A DNA stretch of 64,000 bases from J054 sp965221985 (lineage in GTDB: Bacteria; Pseudomonadota; Gammaproteobacteria; Steroidobacterales; GCA-2729495). A program made the translations under genes and the position numbers. The stretch spans positions 3,410,001-3,474,000 of the forward strand of contig OZ244928.1 in NCBI GenBank assembly GCA_965221985.1. The letters run 5' to 3'. This document shows positions 27,099-35,868 of this stretch, piece after piece (within the stretch, counting starts at the first letter, position 1; the number at the start of each line of letters is the position of its first letter). Under the pieces are notes generated by a model. It made no database searches and had not been told where the DNA came from. It saw nothing but the letters and a program-made list of their open reading frames with translations.

Positions 27099-27643
27099 TG
27101 CGAACTGCTCCCGATATCAAACGTCTCCCGAATCCGCTTCATCCCCCTGCGGATATGAGATTTTACCGTACCTAGAGGTATACCAGTTACCTCGCTGGCT
27201 TCGCCATGGCTGTATCCATAAGCCTGACAAAGAGTTACGACCAAGCGTTCATCTACGGATAGTACGGATAACATTTTCGGCAAGTCAGGTAATCGTCCAT
27301 CGGCCGCCGTCGCGATGGTCGCGCCTAAAGCTACTTGATTTTCTTCCATCGCGTCCACTAAGCGCTTCCTTCGCTTGTTAGCCCGTATTTCTTGGAGAAA
27401 CAGGTTATAGGCAATTTTAAGCAGCCATGCAGAAAATTTTCCCGCGCCGGAGAATGTACTGAGCTTATGCCAGGCTCGCACAAACGTATCTTGCGCGAGA
27501 TCATCGGCTCGATCCTTGTCGCCAGTAAGTTGCCGCAGCCATGCGCGAACCCGGCCCTGGTGCCGGCGCACCAGTTCTCCATAGGCTTGCTGATCGACCG
27601 CCGCGATTGCTCTGGCGACAAGTTCCTCATCGCTCGCGTCCAT
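27095..27643 (-). CDS. ECF-type RNA polymerase sigma factor
   Basis: A 182-residue sigma70-family factor of the extracytoplasmic function group. Region 2 reads FVRAWHKLSTFSGAGKFSAWLLKIAYNLF preceded by DDLAQDTF, here cited in parts as the -10-binding helix; region 4 reads GYSHGEASEVTGIPLGTVKSHIRRG, a helix-turn-helix for the -35 box. The ATG at 27643 (MDASDEELV) is preferred to a TTG at 27664. It sits between a DUF6249-like membrane protein upstream (overlap) and the small membrane protein downstream (4-nt overlap), forming a compact envelope-signalling operon. The regulon is unknown. Confidence 0.9.
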   Translation of the reverse strand: MDASDEELVARAIAAVDQQAYGELVRRHQGRVRAWLRQLTGDKDRADDLAQDTFVRAWHKLSTFSGAGKFSAWLLKIAYNLFLQEIRANKRRKRLVDAMEENQVALGATIATAADGRLPDLPKMLSVLSVDERLVVTLCQAYGYSHGEASEVTGIPLGTVKSHIRRGMKRIRETFDIGSSSQ

Positions 27644-28010
27644 CGCTAAATCGCCAAAGGCCAATAAACGCTAGACCCACAACGAGCACTAGCGCGCCTG
27701 TGGCGCGTAATCCGCGCATGCCTTCAGCATCGGCATCGACAAAAACAAAGGAAAATATCACCAAACCAATGCCGGCAGCGCAAGCAATCACGCCGCGGCG
27801 AAGATCCAGATCTTTACCAGGTACCGGACCACCCAAGCGCTCCAATGTCTCAGGTGTCAATTCGGTGCCCTGCTCAATGGCTTTACGCAAAGTTTCCTGT
27901 AGGTCCCTGCGGGTGCGATAGCGGTAGTAAAAAGCAACGCAAAACACAATCGGCAGGGAAACGATCGAGGCTAGGGGTATTACCAGATCGCGAATGCTCT
28001 CCATATCCAT
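27627..28010 (-). CDS. DUF6249-like small membrane protein
   Basis: A 127-residue protein with an N-terminal membrane segment (VIPLASIVSLPIVFCVAFYY), a charged cytoplasmic stretch containing GTELTPETLERLGGP, and two further hydrophobic segments before the C-terminus. Such proteins are commonly found upstream of ECF sigma genes. It overlaps the sigma gene by about 17 nt, so translation is probably coupled. Function unknown; perhaps a sensor in the sigma circuit. Confidence 0.7.
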   Translation of the reverse strand: MDMESIRDLVIPLASIVSLPIVFCVAFYYRYRTRRDLQETLRKAIEQGTELTPETLERLGGPVPGKDLDLRRGVIACAAGIGLVIFSFVFVDADAEGMRGLRATGALVLVVGLAFIGLWRFSDGRER

Positions 28011-28031
28011 AAACGGTACTCCGATATCATG

Positions 28032-28181
28032 TCAAAGGGCGATCAAGTCGAACAGCGTCAAGTATCTAGGCAGCGCGATCTGGGTCATGGTCAAACCCCA
28101 CATCAAGCCAGTCACTAAGCCCGCGCCCGCCATCATTGCGTACAGCAACGCAAGCTTCAAACACCGCCTTGCCCTAGTCAC
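28032..28181 (-). CDS. Candidate 49-residue membrane micro-protein
   Basis: A GTG-initiated open frame encoding a basic N-terminus (TRARRCLK) followed by one long hydrophobic stretch (LALLYAMMAGAGLVTGLMWG) and ending LTLFDLIAL. The composition fits a single-pass membrane peptide. It begins 1 nt after the previous small frame and ends 21 nt before the DUF6249-like gene, so it would be a further member of the sigma operon. No family is recognised and the short length keeps confidence low. Confidence 0.35.
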   Translation of the reverse strand: MTRARRCLKLALLYAMMAGAGLVTGLMWGLTMTQIALPRYLTLFDLIAL

Positions 28182-28182
28182 G

Positions 28183-28278
28183 CTAGAACAACAGACTATA
28201 TAGGCAAAACCCGTAGGCTAGGCTGATCACCACAAGCGCAGAATCTTCAGCGATTCGCTCATATAAGTGCAGATTCAT
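28183..28278 (-). CDS. Candidate 31-residue membrane micro-protein
   Basis: An ATG-initiated frame, MNLHLYERIAEDSALVV and onward to a hydrophobic C-terminus ending LYSLLF. A GAGGA ribosome site lies about 4 nt before the ATG, better than for many larger genes here. Together with the next frame it would put two tiny hydrophobic proteins at the head of the ECF sigma operon. Could also be leader sequence without a stable product. Confidence 0.33.
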   Translation of the reverse strand: MNLHLYERIAEDSALVVISLAYGFCLYSLLF

Positions 28279-28611
28279 TATCCTCATCCTCTTGTCGTGG
28301 ACCACGCAGTGCAGCCCTTACCAATACGATGCTCGGGGCAGAGGATTTGGATGCAAAATATTAAAAATACTTAGATATCAATAGATTAAGTATGACTTCC
28401 CGCCGGACTGAACAGCCTCAAGCTGTCGCATTCTAGCCGCGTCCAATGACAGCATCACGCTTGCAATCTACCCGCATTCTCATCCGAACGTGAGCCATCC
28501 AGGCCAAGACGTCGATCTCCAACTAGCGTATCCTTTCGGTCCTTACTGATGGCCCTTTTTCGAAAATGGTCCATCGTTTTTCGCATCAAATGCACGCAAG
28601 GACGGAATGAG
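28279..28611. other. Intergenic region between sigma operon and lipoprotein gene
   Basis: About 330 nt separating two divergent units, with an AT-rich stretch around 28355-28395 that probably contains their promoters. No gene, RNA or strong hairpin was recognised. Confidence 0.4.
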
Positions 28612-29157
28612 ATGAGGATATTGGCAGTTCTATGTTTGCTACTCATTGCAGGATGCGCGGCTAATCCCGAAAAGGTCCAGCAAGTCGCCGAAGCAGAGGC
28701 ATCCCGGCTACAGGCACCAAGCACGGCTTTATCGAACTTTTCTAATTACCAACTTATGCCGATGAGCTTTGACAGCGAAATTGAGGCAGATAAAGGGAAG
28801 ATGCGCGAAGCCAAAGAATTCGAAGAAAACCTGCGGGCAAAGATACTCCCGCTGCTCGAAGACTGGGCAGCGAGAAGCACCGGTGGAGAAGGCAAACTAC
28901 TAGTCGAACCTCAACTTAAGGGGCTTCGAATCGTTGGTGGCGGCGCGCGTTTTTGGGTCGGCGCATTAGCTGGTGATTCGCATATCGACATGGACCTAAA
29001 ACTGGTGAACGATCAAAACGGCGAAACCGTGGGCGACGTGCGTATTTATCGCACTGCGGACTCGATGACGGGTGGCTGGTCTGTTGGTAAGAGCGATCAA
29101 AATCTCGATGAGTATGTGGCGAGCATCGTGCACCAGTATCTGACCGACAATTATTGA
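28612..29157 (+). CDS. DUF4410-like lipoprotein
   Basis: A protein of about 181 residues with a lipoprotein signal (MRILAVLCLLLIAGC, lipobox IAGC). The mature part contains ENLRAKILPLLEDW, GLRIVGGGARFWVGALAGDSH and a repeated strand-like region ending near VHQYLTDNY, resembling the DUF4410 family of envelope lipoproteins of unknown role. The start is moved to 28612, where the signal peptide begins, from an in-frame codon at 28549. It stands alone. Confidence 0.68.
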   Translation: MRILAVLCLLLIAGCAANPEKVQQVAEAEASRLQAPSTALSNFSNYQLMPMSFDSEIEADKGKMREAKEFEENLRAKILPLLEDWAARSTGGEGKLLVEPQLKGLRIVGGGARFWVGALAGDSHIDMDLKLVNDQNGETVGDVRIYRTADSMTGGWSVGKSDQNLDEYVASIVHQYLTDNY

Positions 29158-29237
29158 TACGAAGCTTATGGAAAGCTCAATTTTAAATGCCCGAGTCAAT
29201 CGACGTTGAAGAAAATGGTACGGCTCGGCAAAGCCTC

Positions 29238-30194
29238 CTAAAAGTCAGCCTTGGCTTGCTCCTCGGCAAACACGTCAACTGGATTGTCCGCGGACAACAC
29301 ATAATCGAGCGTTTCGTCCAGTAGTGGATCATCGGCGTTGCAACTAAAAGCCAAGCTGTAGCTACCAACAACCACCGGGCCAATTTCATAACGATAAGCC
29401 CCATCGTTTTGTAGTTCGACCATGGCCGAGGCGATGGGATCAACGCTGTCTAGCGGGTCATCGTCTTCATTATCATCCGGAGTATCATCGGCACCATAAA
29501 GATAAACCGCCGGCATACAATCCTCCGCCGTGGCTAAGACAGCAGATACTTCGCCGGCTACGCTGCCTGTTTCGACTCGATCCAACAAGTGAATCACGGG
29601 ACGCATAATATAGTCGGGATCCAGACCTTTCGGCGCATGGATGCTTTTCATCAAATCAAATTCGGCCACGAAATCAGCTTCGCCGCCAGCCGGCAAGGTG
29701 AATCCACGATTTAACTTCAGACCCGACTGCGCGCTGCTAGGAATATAGAGACCATGCACGGCGCCAGCATCGGTAACCACGTAGGAACCGTCGCCTAGAC
29801 ATTCAGTGTCGTTGGAGCCTGCACCGGCCCCGCCATTGCCGTTTTTCGGCGCATTGGCGGCCAAGCGCACCCATTGATAGTTGCCCGCTTCCAAAGTTTC
29901 ATCCGTCACCAATGGCGCAACATTCATGCCTTGGTAGGCAAGCAAATCAATTTTTGCCGGTGGATCGAAAGCAATCACTTGATTATTGGAACCGGACTTT
30001 TTGAACTCCGCGGCATCAAACTCGATACAAACCTGGCGCAAACCTTGCACTGGCGCGTCGCTCACGCCCACGGTAATCTGGCCCGTGCCGGGCCCGTTCG
30101 ATCCAGAATCCGAGGAGCCACCAGAGCAGCCAACCAGCACGACAATGGCCGAAAATAATAAAAGTAATGATTTCTTCGAGTAATTTTTATTCAT
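29238..30194 (-). CDS. DUF4382 lipoprotein
   Basis: A 318-residue lipoprotein: basic N-terminus, hydrophobic run and lipobox LVGC near residue 23, followed by a Gly/Ser-rich linker. The mature part starts ITVGVSDAPVQGLRQVCIEF, typical of the DUF4382 domain, and includes KIDLLAYQG and LEAGNYQWVRL. A highly acidic stretch (DDTPDDNEDDDP, near 235) could bind calcium. These proteins are surface lipoproteins of unknown function. A good candidate operator or stem lies about 115 nt upstream. Confidence 0.75.
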   Translation of the reverse strand: MNKNYSKKSLLLLFSAIVVLVGCSGGSSDSGSNGPGTGQITVGVSDAPVQGLRQVCIEFDAAEFKKSGSNNQVIAFDPPAKIDLLAYQGMNVAPLVTDETLEAGNYQWVRLAANAPKNGNGGAGAGSNDTECLGDGSYVVTDAGAVHGLYIPSSAQSGLKLNRGFTLPAGGEADFVAEFDLMKSIHAPKGLDPDYIMRPVIHLLDRVETGSVAGEVSAVLATAEDCMPAVYLYGADDTPDDNEDDDPLDSVDPIASAMVELQNDGAYRYEIGPVVVGSYSLAFSCNADDPLLDETLDYVLSADNPVDVFAEEQAKADF

Positions 30195-30745
30195 TGCGCG
30201 AGTTCCTCCATGAATACACGGCCGCCATCACAACGCACCCATGCGGGCGATTGCTAGCGTACAGGCTACGGTCAATCTTTACATCCGCATTTAACGATTC
30301 AACCGTCAAACATGCGTAAACCGGCATGTTTTGTTAAACGCCCGATTTGCAAATAACCATTGCAGACTCTAAACCGCTATCACAACTCTAAGCGTGAACT
30401 GAATCACAGGCGAAGCCGCGGTATCACACGTCAGTGAGCGACTCCTTGGTTAGCTGTCCGCAGCCGCTCTGAGGAACTGCAAAACTCCCTGCAACAAAGC
30501 GCAGCTGATGGGAGCCGTGCGGACGACCGGTAATCGGCTATTCGCTAGTTTGCAGCAAGGGGTATGCTTGCCTATATCAGTCGACAAATCCTTGCCGCTA
30601 TTTCGGACCGGTGAGGCGGTCACGAATATTTCCTGACGGCGGCTGCGGCGCCAGCATCGGCAACAATCGAAAATCTACAAAATGCTGCGGCGGACGTGTC
30701 GTCAATACCCTAAGATAGCGGGCCGCCACCCGACGAACCAAGAAA
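30195..30745. other. Gene-free region upstream of tamA
   Basis: About 550 nt without a supportable gene. It should hold the promoters of the divergent DUF4382 gene and tamA. The only clear structure is the hairpin at 30308-30331. The stretch 30420-30740 is GC-rich with no recognisable RNA. Confidence 0.4.
30308..30331. promoter_or_regulatory. Inverted repeat upstream of DUF4382 lipoprotein gene
   Basis: Perfect 8-bp arms AAACATGC (30308-30315) and GCATGTTT (30324-30331) around an 8-nt spacer. It has no strong T tract, so an operator for a dimeric regulator is as likely as an RNA hairpin. Which gene it serves is not certain. Confidence 0.35.
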
Positions 30746-32503
30746 TTGATAAGCCTTCGCCCTCCCCTTAACAGGCTACAGCCGCCCGGCTTGCTGGCCA
30801 TTGCCGTGCTGCTGCTGGTGCGAGCTTCGCCCGTTCCGGCGGACGTCCTGATAGAGGGCCTGAATGAAGAGCTACGTGACAATAGCTTGCTACTCATGAG
30901 ACTGGACGATGAGCCCTGCGATGCACCGAATTGGCGGATCTCTAAGCTTTTTAAGAACGCTACCCCGGCCATTGAAGAGTCATTACAGGCATTTGGCTAC
31001 TACAAACCTAGCATCAATAAATCCTTGTCATTTTCGGAAGACTGCTGGCAAGCCAGTTTCGAAGTTGAACCCGGCGAGCCTGTTCGAATTCGCAAGGTCG
31101 ACATCCGCCTCGACGGCAGCGACGATATTCCACCCCGATTACTAGGGCTGATTGAAACGCAAAGCTTCAAACGGGGCGACCCGCTGAAGCAAGGACTCTA
31201 CACAAACTATAAGAAGACCTTGGTGGAGACGGCCATCAATCTCGGATATTTCGATGCTGAGCTGACGACCAGGCAGCTCGATATTTACTCAGCGAGCCTC
31301 GCGGCGGATATTAGCTTGATATTGACCACGGGCCCTCGCTATATCGTCGGAGAAATTGTGTTCGATCAGGACACGGTGGATCCGGAGTTGGTGCGCCGGT
31401 ACTCAAACTTGGTGAGTGGCGAGCCCTACACGGCCGGCGATATTGGCAACTTGTACGACGGCTTATTGGGCTCCGGCTACTTCGAGTCCGTCACAATCAC
31501 CACCGAACCCGGCGACCCACCCGACCATCAGGTCGCCGTGACAGTGTCCTTAACGGCAGCGAAACGCCGGTCCATAGAAACCGGCGTAGGCTATGGCACG
31601 GACACGGGCCCGAAGGTCCGGGCGGGCTATCTAGATCGGCGGCGCAATCGACAAGGCCACCAATTCGAAACCAAAGCCCAATGGTCGAAAATACTTGCCG
31701 AAATCAGCGCCAGCTACCGCATTCCCCTCAATAATCCGCGCGCTGAATGGCTCAATTTTGACGCCGGCTATCGCGATGAAGACACCGAAACATCAAGCGG
31801 TCAAACGGTAAAACTGGGCGTTAAGGAATTGAAACTGCGTCCCCACGGCTGGCTAGAAACACGCTTCATAGATTTCAGCCTGGAAAAATTCGATGTCGCC
31901 AGTGAAGGCGGCACGTCGCGATTGGTGACGCCTGGACTAAGCTGGAGCCACGTATTTTCTAGCGACCCCAGTCGCCCCAAAAAAGGCCACCGATTCAATC
32001 TACGGGTCAATGGCACCGTGGAAGAAATCGGCTCCGACACGGATTTTGGTCAACTGGATATCTATGGAAAGTGGGTCCGCGGTCTGTGGTCGGGGGGCCG
32101 CTTGCTCGTACGCGGAGAGTTCGGGACGACCATCAAGAGCAACTTCTCGGAACTGCCGGCCTCGGTCCGCTACTTTGTCGGCGGCGACAAAAGCGTACGG
32201 GGATACGACTATGAAACATTGGGCCCTCGCAATTCCGCGGGCGAAGTTATCGGCGGCAGCCATAAACTAACCGGTAGTTTGGAAGTTGATCAACTGTTCA
32301 AGGAAAACTGGGGTATTGCAGTATTCGTCGACGCCGGTAACGCCTTTGATGATTTCTCTAATCTGGATCTAAAGCTGGGCGCCGGTGTTGGGCTACGCTG
32401 GTATTCGTTTTTGGGTCCCATTCGTCTTGATGTCGCGGTACCGCTTGAAAGCAAGGCGGAAGATTCCTTCCGCATACACATTAACCTGGGCCCTGACCTG
32501 TGA
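30746..32503 (+). CDS. tamA: TamA, outer-membrane assembly factor (BamA superfamily)
   Basis: A 585-residue Omp85 protein. After a signal peptide come POTRA domains (about residues 30-260; for example VEPGEPVRIRKVDIRLDG and GPRYIVGEIVFDQDTV) and a C-terminal 16-strand barrel with the conserved loop-6 motif in KSVRGYDYETLGP and a terminal aromatic strand (RIHINLGPDL). With TamB it forms the translocation and assembly module moving lipids or proteins between membranes. The start is a TTG at 30746; a stop at 30716 leaves no upstream alternative. Stop and tamB start overlap (GTGA). Confidence 0.92.
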   Translation: MISLRPPLNRLQPPGLLAIAVLLLVRASPVPADVLIEGLNEELRDNSLLLMRLDDEPCDAPNWRISKLFKNATPAIEESLQAFGYYKPSINKSLSFSEDCWQASFEVEPGEPVRIRKVDIRLDGSDDIPPRLLGLIETQSFKRGDPLKQGLYTNYKKTLVETAINLGYFDAELTTRQLDIYSASLAADISLILTTGPRYIVGEIVFDQDTVDPELVRRYSNLVSGEPYTAGDIGNLYDGLLGSGYFESVTITTEPGDPPDHQVAVTVSLTAAKRRSIETGVGYGTDTGPKVRAGYLDRRRNRQGHQFETKAQWSKILAEISASYRIPLNNPRAEWLNFDAGYRDEDTETSSGQTVKLGVKELKLRPHGWLETRFIDFSLEKFDVASEGGTSRLVTPGLSWSHVFSSDPSRPKKGHRFNLRVNGTVEEIGSDTDFGQLDIYGKWVRGLWSGGRLLVRGEFGTTIKSNFSELPASVRYFVGGDKSVRGYDYETLGPRNSAGEVIGGSHKLTGSLEVDQLFKENWGIAVFVDAGNAFDDFSNLDLKLGAGVGLRWYSFLGPIRLDVAVPLESKAEDSFRIHINLGPDL

Positions 32504-35500
32504 AGATTCGGTTTGCGCTACTCAGCCTATTGCTGTTACTCGTGCTTGCCATCTTGGCATTCAGCACCCTGCTCTTCACCGAAGGCGGCAGCCGTTGGCT
32601 TGTCAAACGCTTGACCAGCGAGCCACAGCTGGGGATTTCCGTGGCGGGCATCCAGGGAACCCTCTGGGACGGCTTGCAGGCCGACGAAATTCGGTATGTA
32701 TCAGAGGACTGGTTGGTGGCCATTACGGAGGTAGCGCTGACAACCGAAGCTAAGGATTTATTGCAGCCCCGCTTGAATATTTCGCAGCTGTCTGCCAAAT
32801 ACATGCGCATAGAACAACTCCGTCCGACTCGGGAACGGGATTCTAAGCCTCTAGTATTTCCGGAAATCCCTATCGATGTGCTAATTCAGGTGTTAGCGCT
32901 TAATCGTTTAGAACTGTATGCGTTTGGACTCAAGGAAGAAATCAACGACATTCAAGTTGCCGGTAAGCTGCTGGGCCAAAAACTGAGCCTCAAGCATATA
33001 GCCTTAGAACTGCGACAGTTTGCCGTTGACGGCACAGCCGACATTTCCCTAACTGAAACACTACCCGTTCACGCCACCGTCAACTGGCGTGCAGACGACT
33101 TAAACCTATCCGGCAGCGGGACCATAGGCGGCGACCTGAATGAGATTTATATTCAACAGCAAGTCTCAACGCCTGATCCAGTCGAGATACAAGCGCAGAT
33201 CACGCAAGCGCGCGAGGACTTAGGGTATGAAATACGAATCCGCGCGAATCAGCTACGCGTTCCCAATTCTCCGGAAAATCTCAGGCTTGAGGACCTGTCC
33301 GCGTTTCTGGCTGGAGACAAAGAACGGCTGATAATCAACGACTTGCAAGCGGGCCTGCTCGGCGGCGAGATCAGCGGCAATGGCGAGGTCGAACTGCGAG
33401 ACTCATTGCCTATCCGCGTGCAATTCCTTGCAGACCGGGTCGAGTTGCATCGTCTGGCCGAGATACCGAACAGTTGGATCAACTTTGACGCGGAACTGAC
33501 AGGATCCCTCTTAGATCAGCAAACTTTGCGCACTAACAGGCTGCGCGGCTTGCTTGGCGACTATGAAGTCGCCGGAAGTTTGGTAGCAACACGCCAGCAG
33601 GATCAAGTCCGCGTCGAGACTGGCAAAGTAACGATCGGAGACAATCACGCAAACTTTATGGGTTTGCTTACACCAAAGATCCAGGGTGAGTTCAATCTTG
33701 AGGCAAAGAATCTAACCCAGCTATTGCCCGAGCTAGAAGGCGAATTGCTTACGCAAGGGTCTTTTGCGGGCACATTATCGAAACCGATATTGACCTTTGA
33801 TGGTCGCGGCAAGGCGGTTGGATTTCGAAACCAGTCAATCGAGTCGCTGGTAATCGATGCCCACATCGACGGCGATGGGGAAATTGCCGCGGACCTTTCG
33901 GCCACAAGCATCAATGCCGCAGATCGGCCCTGGGGCGATGCCAAACTGACCATAGACGGTACGCTGGACGACCATCGAGTTGCATTGGACCTAAGCGGTG
34001 GCGAAATCTCCGGCAATTTGCGAAGCCGGGGTCAATACAATGAGGAAAGTTTGAGTGAGAGTATTGGCGAAGCCAGCATTGATCTAGGCGCACTGGGCAT
34101 CTGGCAATTGGAAAAGAACTTGCGTGCTCAGCTAGACCTCGGTAACGGGCATTTTTCAGCCTCGGCGCATTGCTGGCAACTCGAATCAGCATCGGCCTGC
34201 ATCGAGAAAATGTCCCGGGATGCCCAGGGATTCGAGGTTACTGCTCGCGTGATAGATTTCCCGGCACAGCAATTCAATCTGGTGACGCCCGACTATATGC
34301 AACTGCAGGGAGAGATTGATGCGGACCTGCAAGTTTCCGAACAGGGGAATGGTTTGCAAGGCTTCATGGCCATTGGGGAGGAGAATCTACGCATTGAGCT
34401 CACCACAGATGAAGAAGTCTTGATCACAAACTTCGACTTGGCGGAACTAGAAATTCGCGGCAACGAAGAAGACGCCTTGGTCAATTTGCAGCTTGTGGCC
34501 GACCACGACAGCAGGCTTCAGGCGCAACTGACTATCGACAGTCCCTTCGCGGACCGTAGCCCACTCTCGGGCAGTTTTGACGGGAAATTTCGCGACCTGA
34601 CAGAGATCTCTGCTTTACTTGAAGCGGCTTCAGGCTTGCGTAAGATTCGCGGCGAACTAGTAGCCGAGGGCACATTCTTAGGCAGCTTGCAGCAACCACA
34701 AATCAGGGGCGGCTTAAATCTGAACAATGGCGCCATCATGGTGCCTTCGATGGGAATAGAAGTATCGCGCATAGAGGTCGAGCTAGCCGGCGACCAAAAT
34801 GGCCAAGCACGCATCATGGGCAGGGCAAGTTCGGGCGAGGGGCAAATTGAATTTAGTGGCACCGCCTCTGTGGCCGAACGTTCGGCCAGTTTCGATATCA
34901 CCGGTGACCGCTTTGAGAGTCTGCGCTTGCCAGATCAACAAGCCCTAAGTTCGCCGGATATTAAATTGGCCTACAAAGATGAGGCCATCAGCATAGATGG
35001 CATATTGCGAATCCCCGAAGCCAATTTCCTTGTCAATGAAGTTCCGGAAACAGCGGTTAAGCCCAGTCCCGATGCCATAGATCATGACGCGCCGGACGCC
35101 GAGCAGCAGCGCAAGATCTTACGCGTGAACGGCACGGTAAATGTTGCGCTAGGAGACGCGGTGCAATTTGATGGCATGGGCCTTAAGACCAAACTCACGG
35201 GCGAGCTTGAACTACGCCAAACGCGCAAACGACAATTGTTTGCGAATGGTGTCTTAAGCTTACTCGATGGCCGATTTAGCGCCTATGGGCAGTCCCTAAG
35301 CATCGAACGTGGTCGCCTAATTTTCTCCGGGCCCATCGATAATCCGCGGGTGGATATTAAGACCAGCCGCACAGTTAATTACGAGGGCCAGATTGTAAAA
35401 GCGGGCGTGATCCTGTCCGGTATGGCCGACAATATAAGTACGCGCGTCTACGCTGAGCCTAGTATGTCGGAGGCCAATGCCTTGTCCTATCTGGTTATCG

Positions 35501-35832
35501 GGCGACCCATTGATCAGGCGGGCAGCGGCGATTCCGCTGCCTTAAGCAATGCCGCGATTACCATGGGCCTGCGTAAAGCCTTACCCGTGATCCAGCAAGT
35601 TGGCGACACCCTTGGCCTTGATGAAGTCGGTATCGGCGGTGATTCGACCAACGAAACCGCCTTCTTAGCGGGCAAGCAACTGAGCGATGATTTGAGTATT
35701 CGCTACACCTACGGACTATTCAGTCGAATTGGGACTTTCATTGCCCGCTATAGCCTAGGCCGTGGCTTCAGCATTGAGGCAAGCTCCGGCGAGGATCAAG
35801 CCCTGGAGCTGATTTACACTGTGGAACGGTAA
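32500..35832 (+). CDS. tamB: TamB, translocation and assembly module inner-membrane protein
   Basis: A 1110-residue protein with a single N-terminal membrane helix (residues about 5-28), a very long repetitive beta-rich periplasmic part (repeats like ISGNGEVELRDSLPIRV and GEFNLEAKNLTQLL) and a conserved C-terminal DUF490/TamB domain (LLDGRFSAYGQSLSIERGRL, YLVIGRPIDQ, GLFSRIGTFIARYSLGRGF). It spans the periplasm as a lipid-carrying groove and meets TamA. It starts at a GTG overlapping the tamA stop by 4 nt, so the pair is translationally coupled. Confidence 0.93.
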   Translation: MKIRFALLSLLLLLVLAILAFSTLLFTEGGSRWLVKRLTSEPQLGISVAGIQGTLWDGLQADEIRYVSEDWLVAITEVALTTEAKDLLQPRLNISQLSAKYMRIEQLRPTRERDSKPLVFPEIPIDVLIQVLALNRLELYAFGLKEEINDIQVAGKLLGQKLSLKHIALELRQFAVDGTADISLTETLPVHATVNWRADDLNLSGSGTIGGDLNEIYIQQQVSTPDPVEIQAQITQAREDLGYEIRIRANQLRVPNSPENLRLEDLSAFLAGDKERLIINDLQAGLLGGEISGNGEVELRDSLPIRVQFLADRVELHRLAEIPNSWINFDAELTGSLLDQQTLRTNRLRGLLGDYEVAGSLVATRQQDQVRVETGKVTIGDNHANFMGLLTPKIQGEFNLEAKNLTQLLPELEGELLTQGSFAGTLSKPILTFDGRGKAVGFRNQSIESLVIDAHIDGDGEIAADLSATSINAADRPWGDAKLTIDGTLDDHRVALDLSGGEISGNLRSRGQYNEESLSESIGEASIDLGALGIWQLEKNLRAQLDLGNGHFSASAHCWQLESASACIEKMSRDAQGFEVTARVIDFPAQQFNLVTPDYMQLQGEIDADLQVSEQGNGLQGFMAIGEENLRIELTTDEEVLITNFDLAELEIRGNEEDALVNLQLVADHDSRLQAQLTIDSPFADRSPLSGSFDGKFRDLTEISALLEAASGLRKIRGELVAEGTFLGSLQQPQIRGGLNLNNGAIMVPSMGIEVSRIEVELAGDQNGQARIMGRASSGEGQIEFSGTASVAERSASFDITGDRFESLRLPDQQALSSPDIKLAYKDEAISIDGILRIPEANFLVNEVPETAVKPSPDAIDHDAPDAEQQRKILRVNGTVNVALGDAVQFDGMGLKTKLTGELELRQTRKRQLFANGVLSLLDGRFSAYGQSLSIERGRLIFSGPIDNPRVDIKTSRTVNYEGQIVKAGVILSGMADNISTRVYAEPSMSEANALSYLVIGRPIDQAGSGDSAALSNAAITMGLRKALPVIQQVGDTLGLDEVGIGGDSTNETAFLAGKQLSDDLSIRYTYGLFSRIGTFIARYSLGRGFSIEASSGEDQALELIYTVER

Positions 35833-35867
35833 AGGGGATCGAACCGAATTTACCCTACCCCTTTACC
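35828..35867. terminator. Long inverted repeat between convergent tamB and TonB receptor genes
   Basis: Perfect 10-bp arms GGTAAAGGGG (35828-35837) and CCCCTTTACC (35858-35867) with a 20-nt loop containing TCGAACCGAATTTA. It overlaps the tamB stop and lies just before the end of the opposite gene, so it can act as a bidirectional terminator. The loop carries the core of the dispersed GGGGTCGAACC repeat family. Confidence 0.55.
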
Positions 35868-35868
35868 C

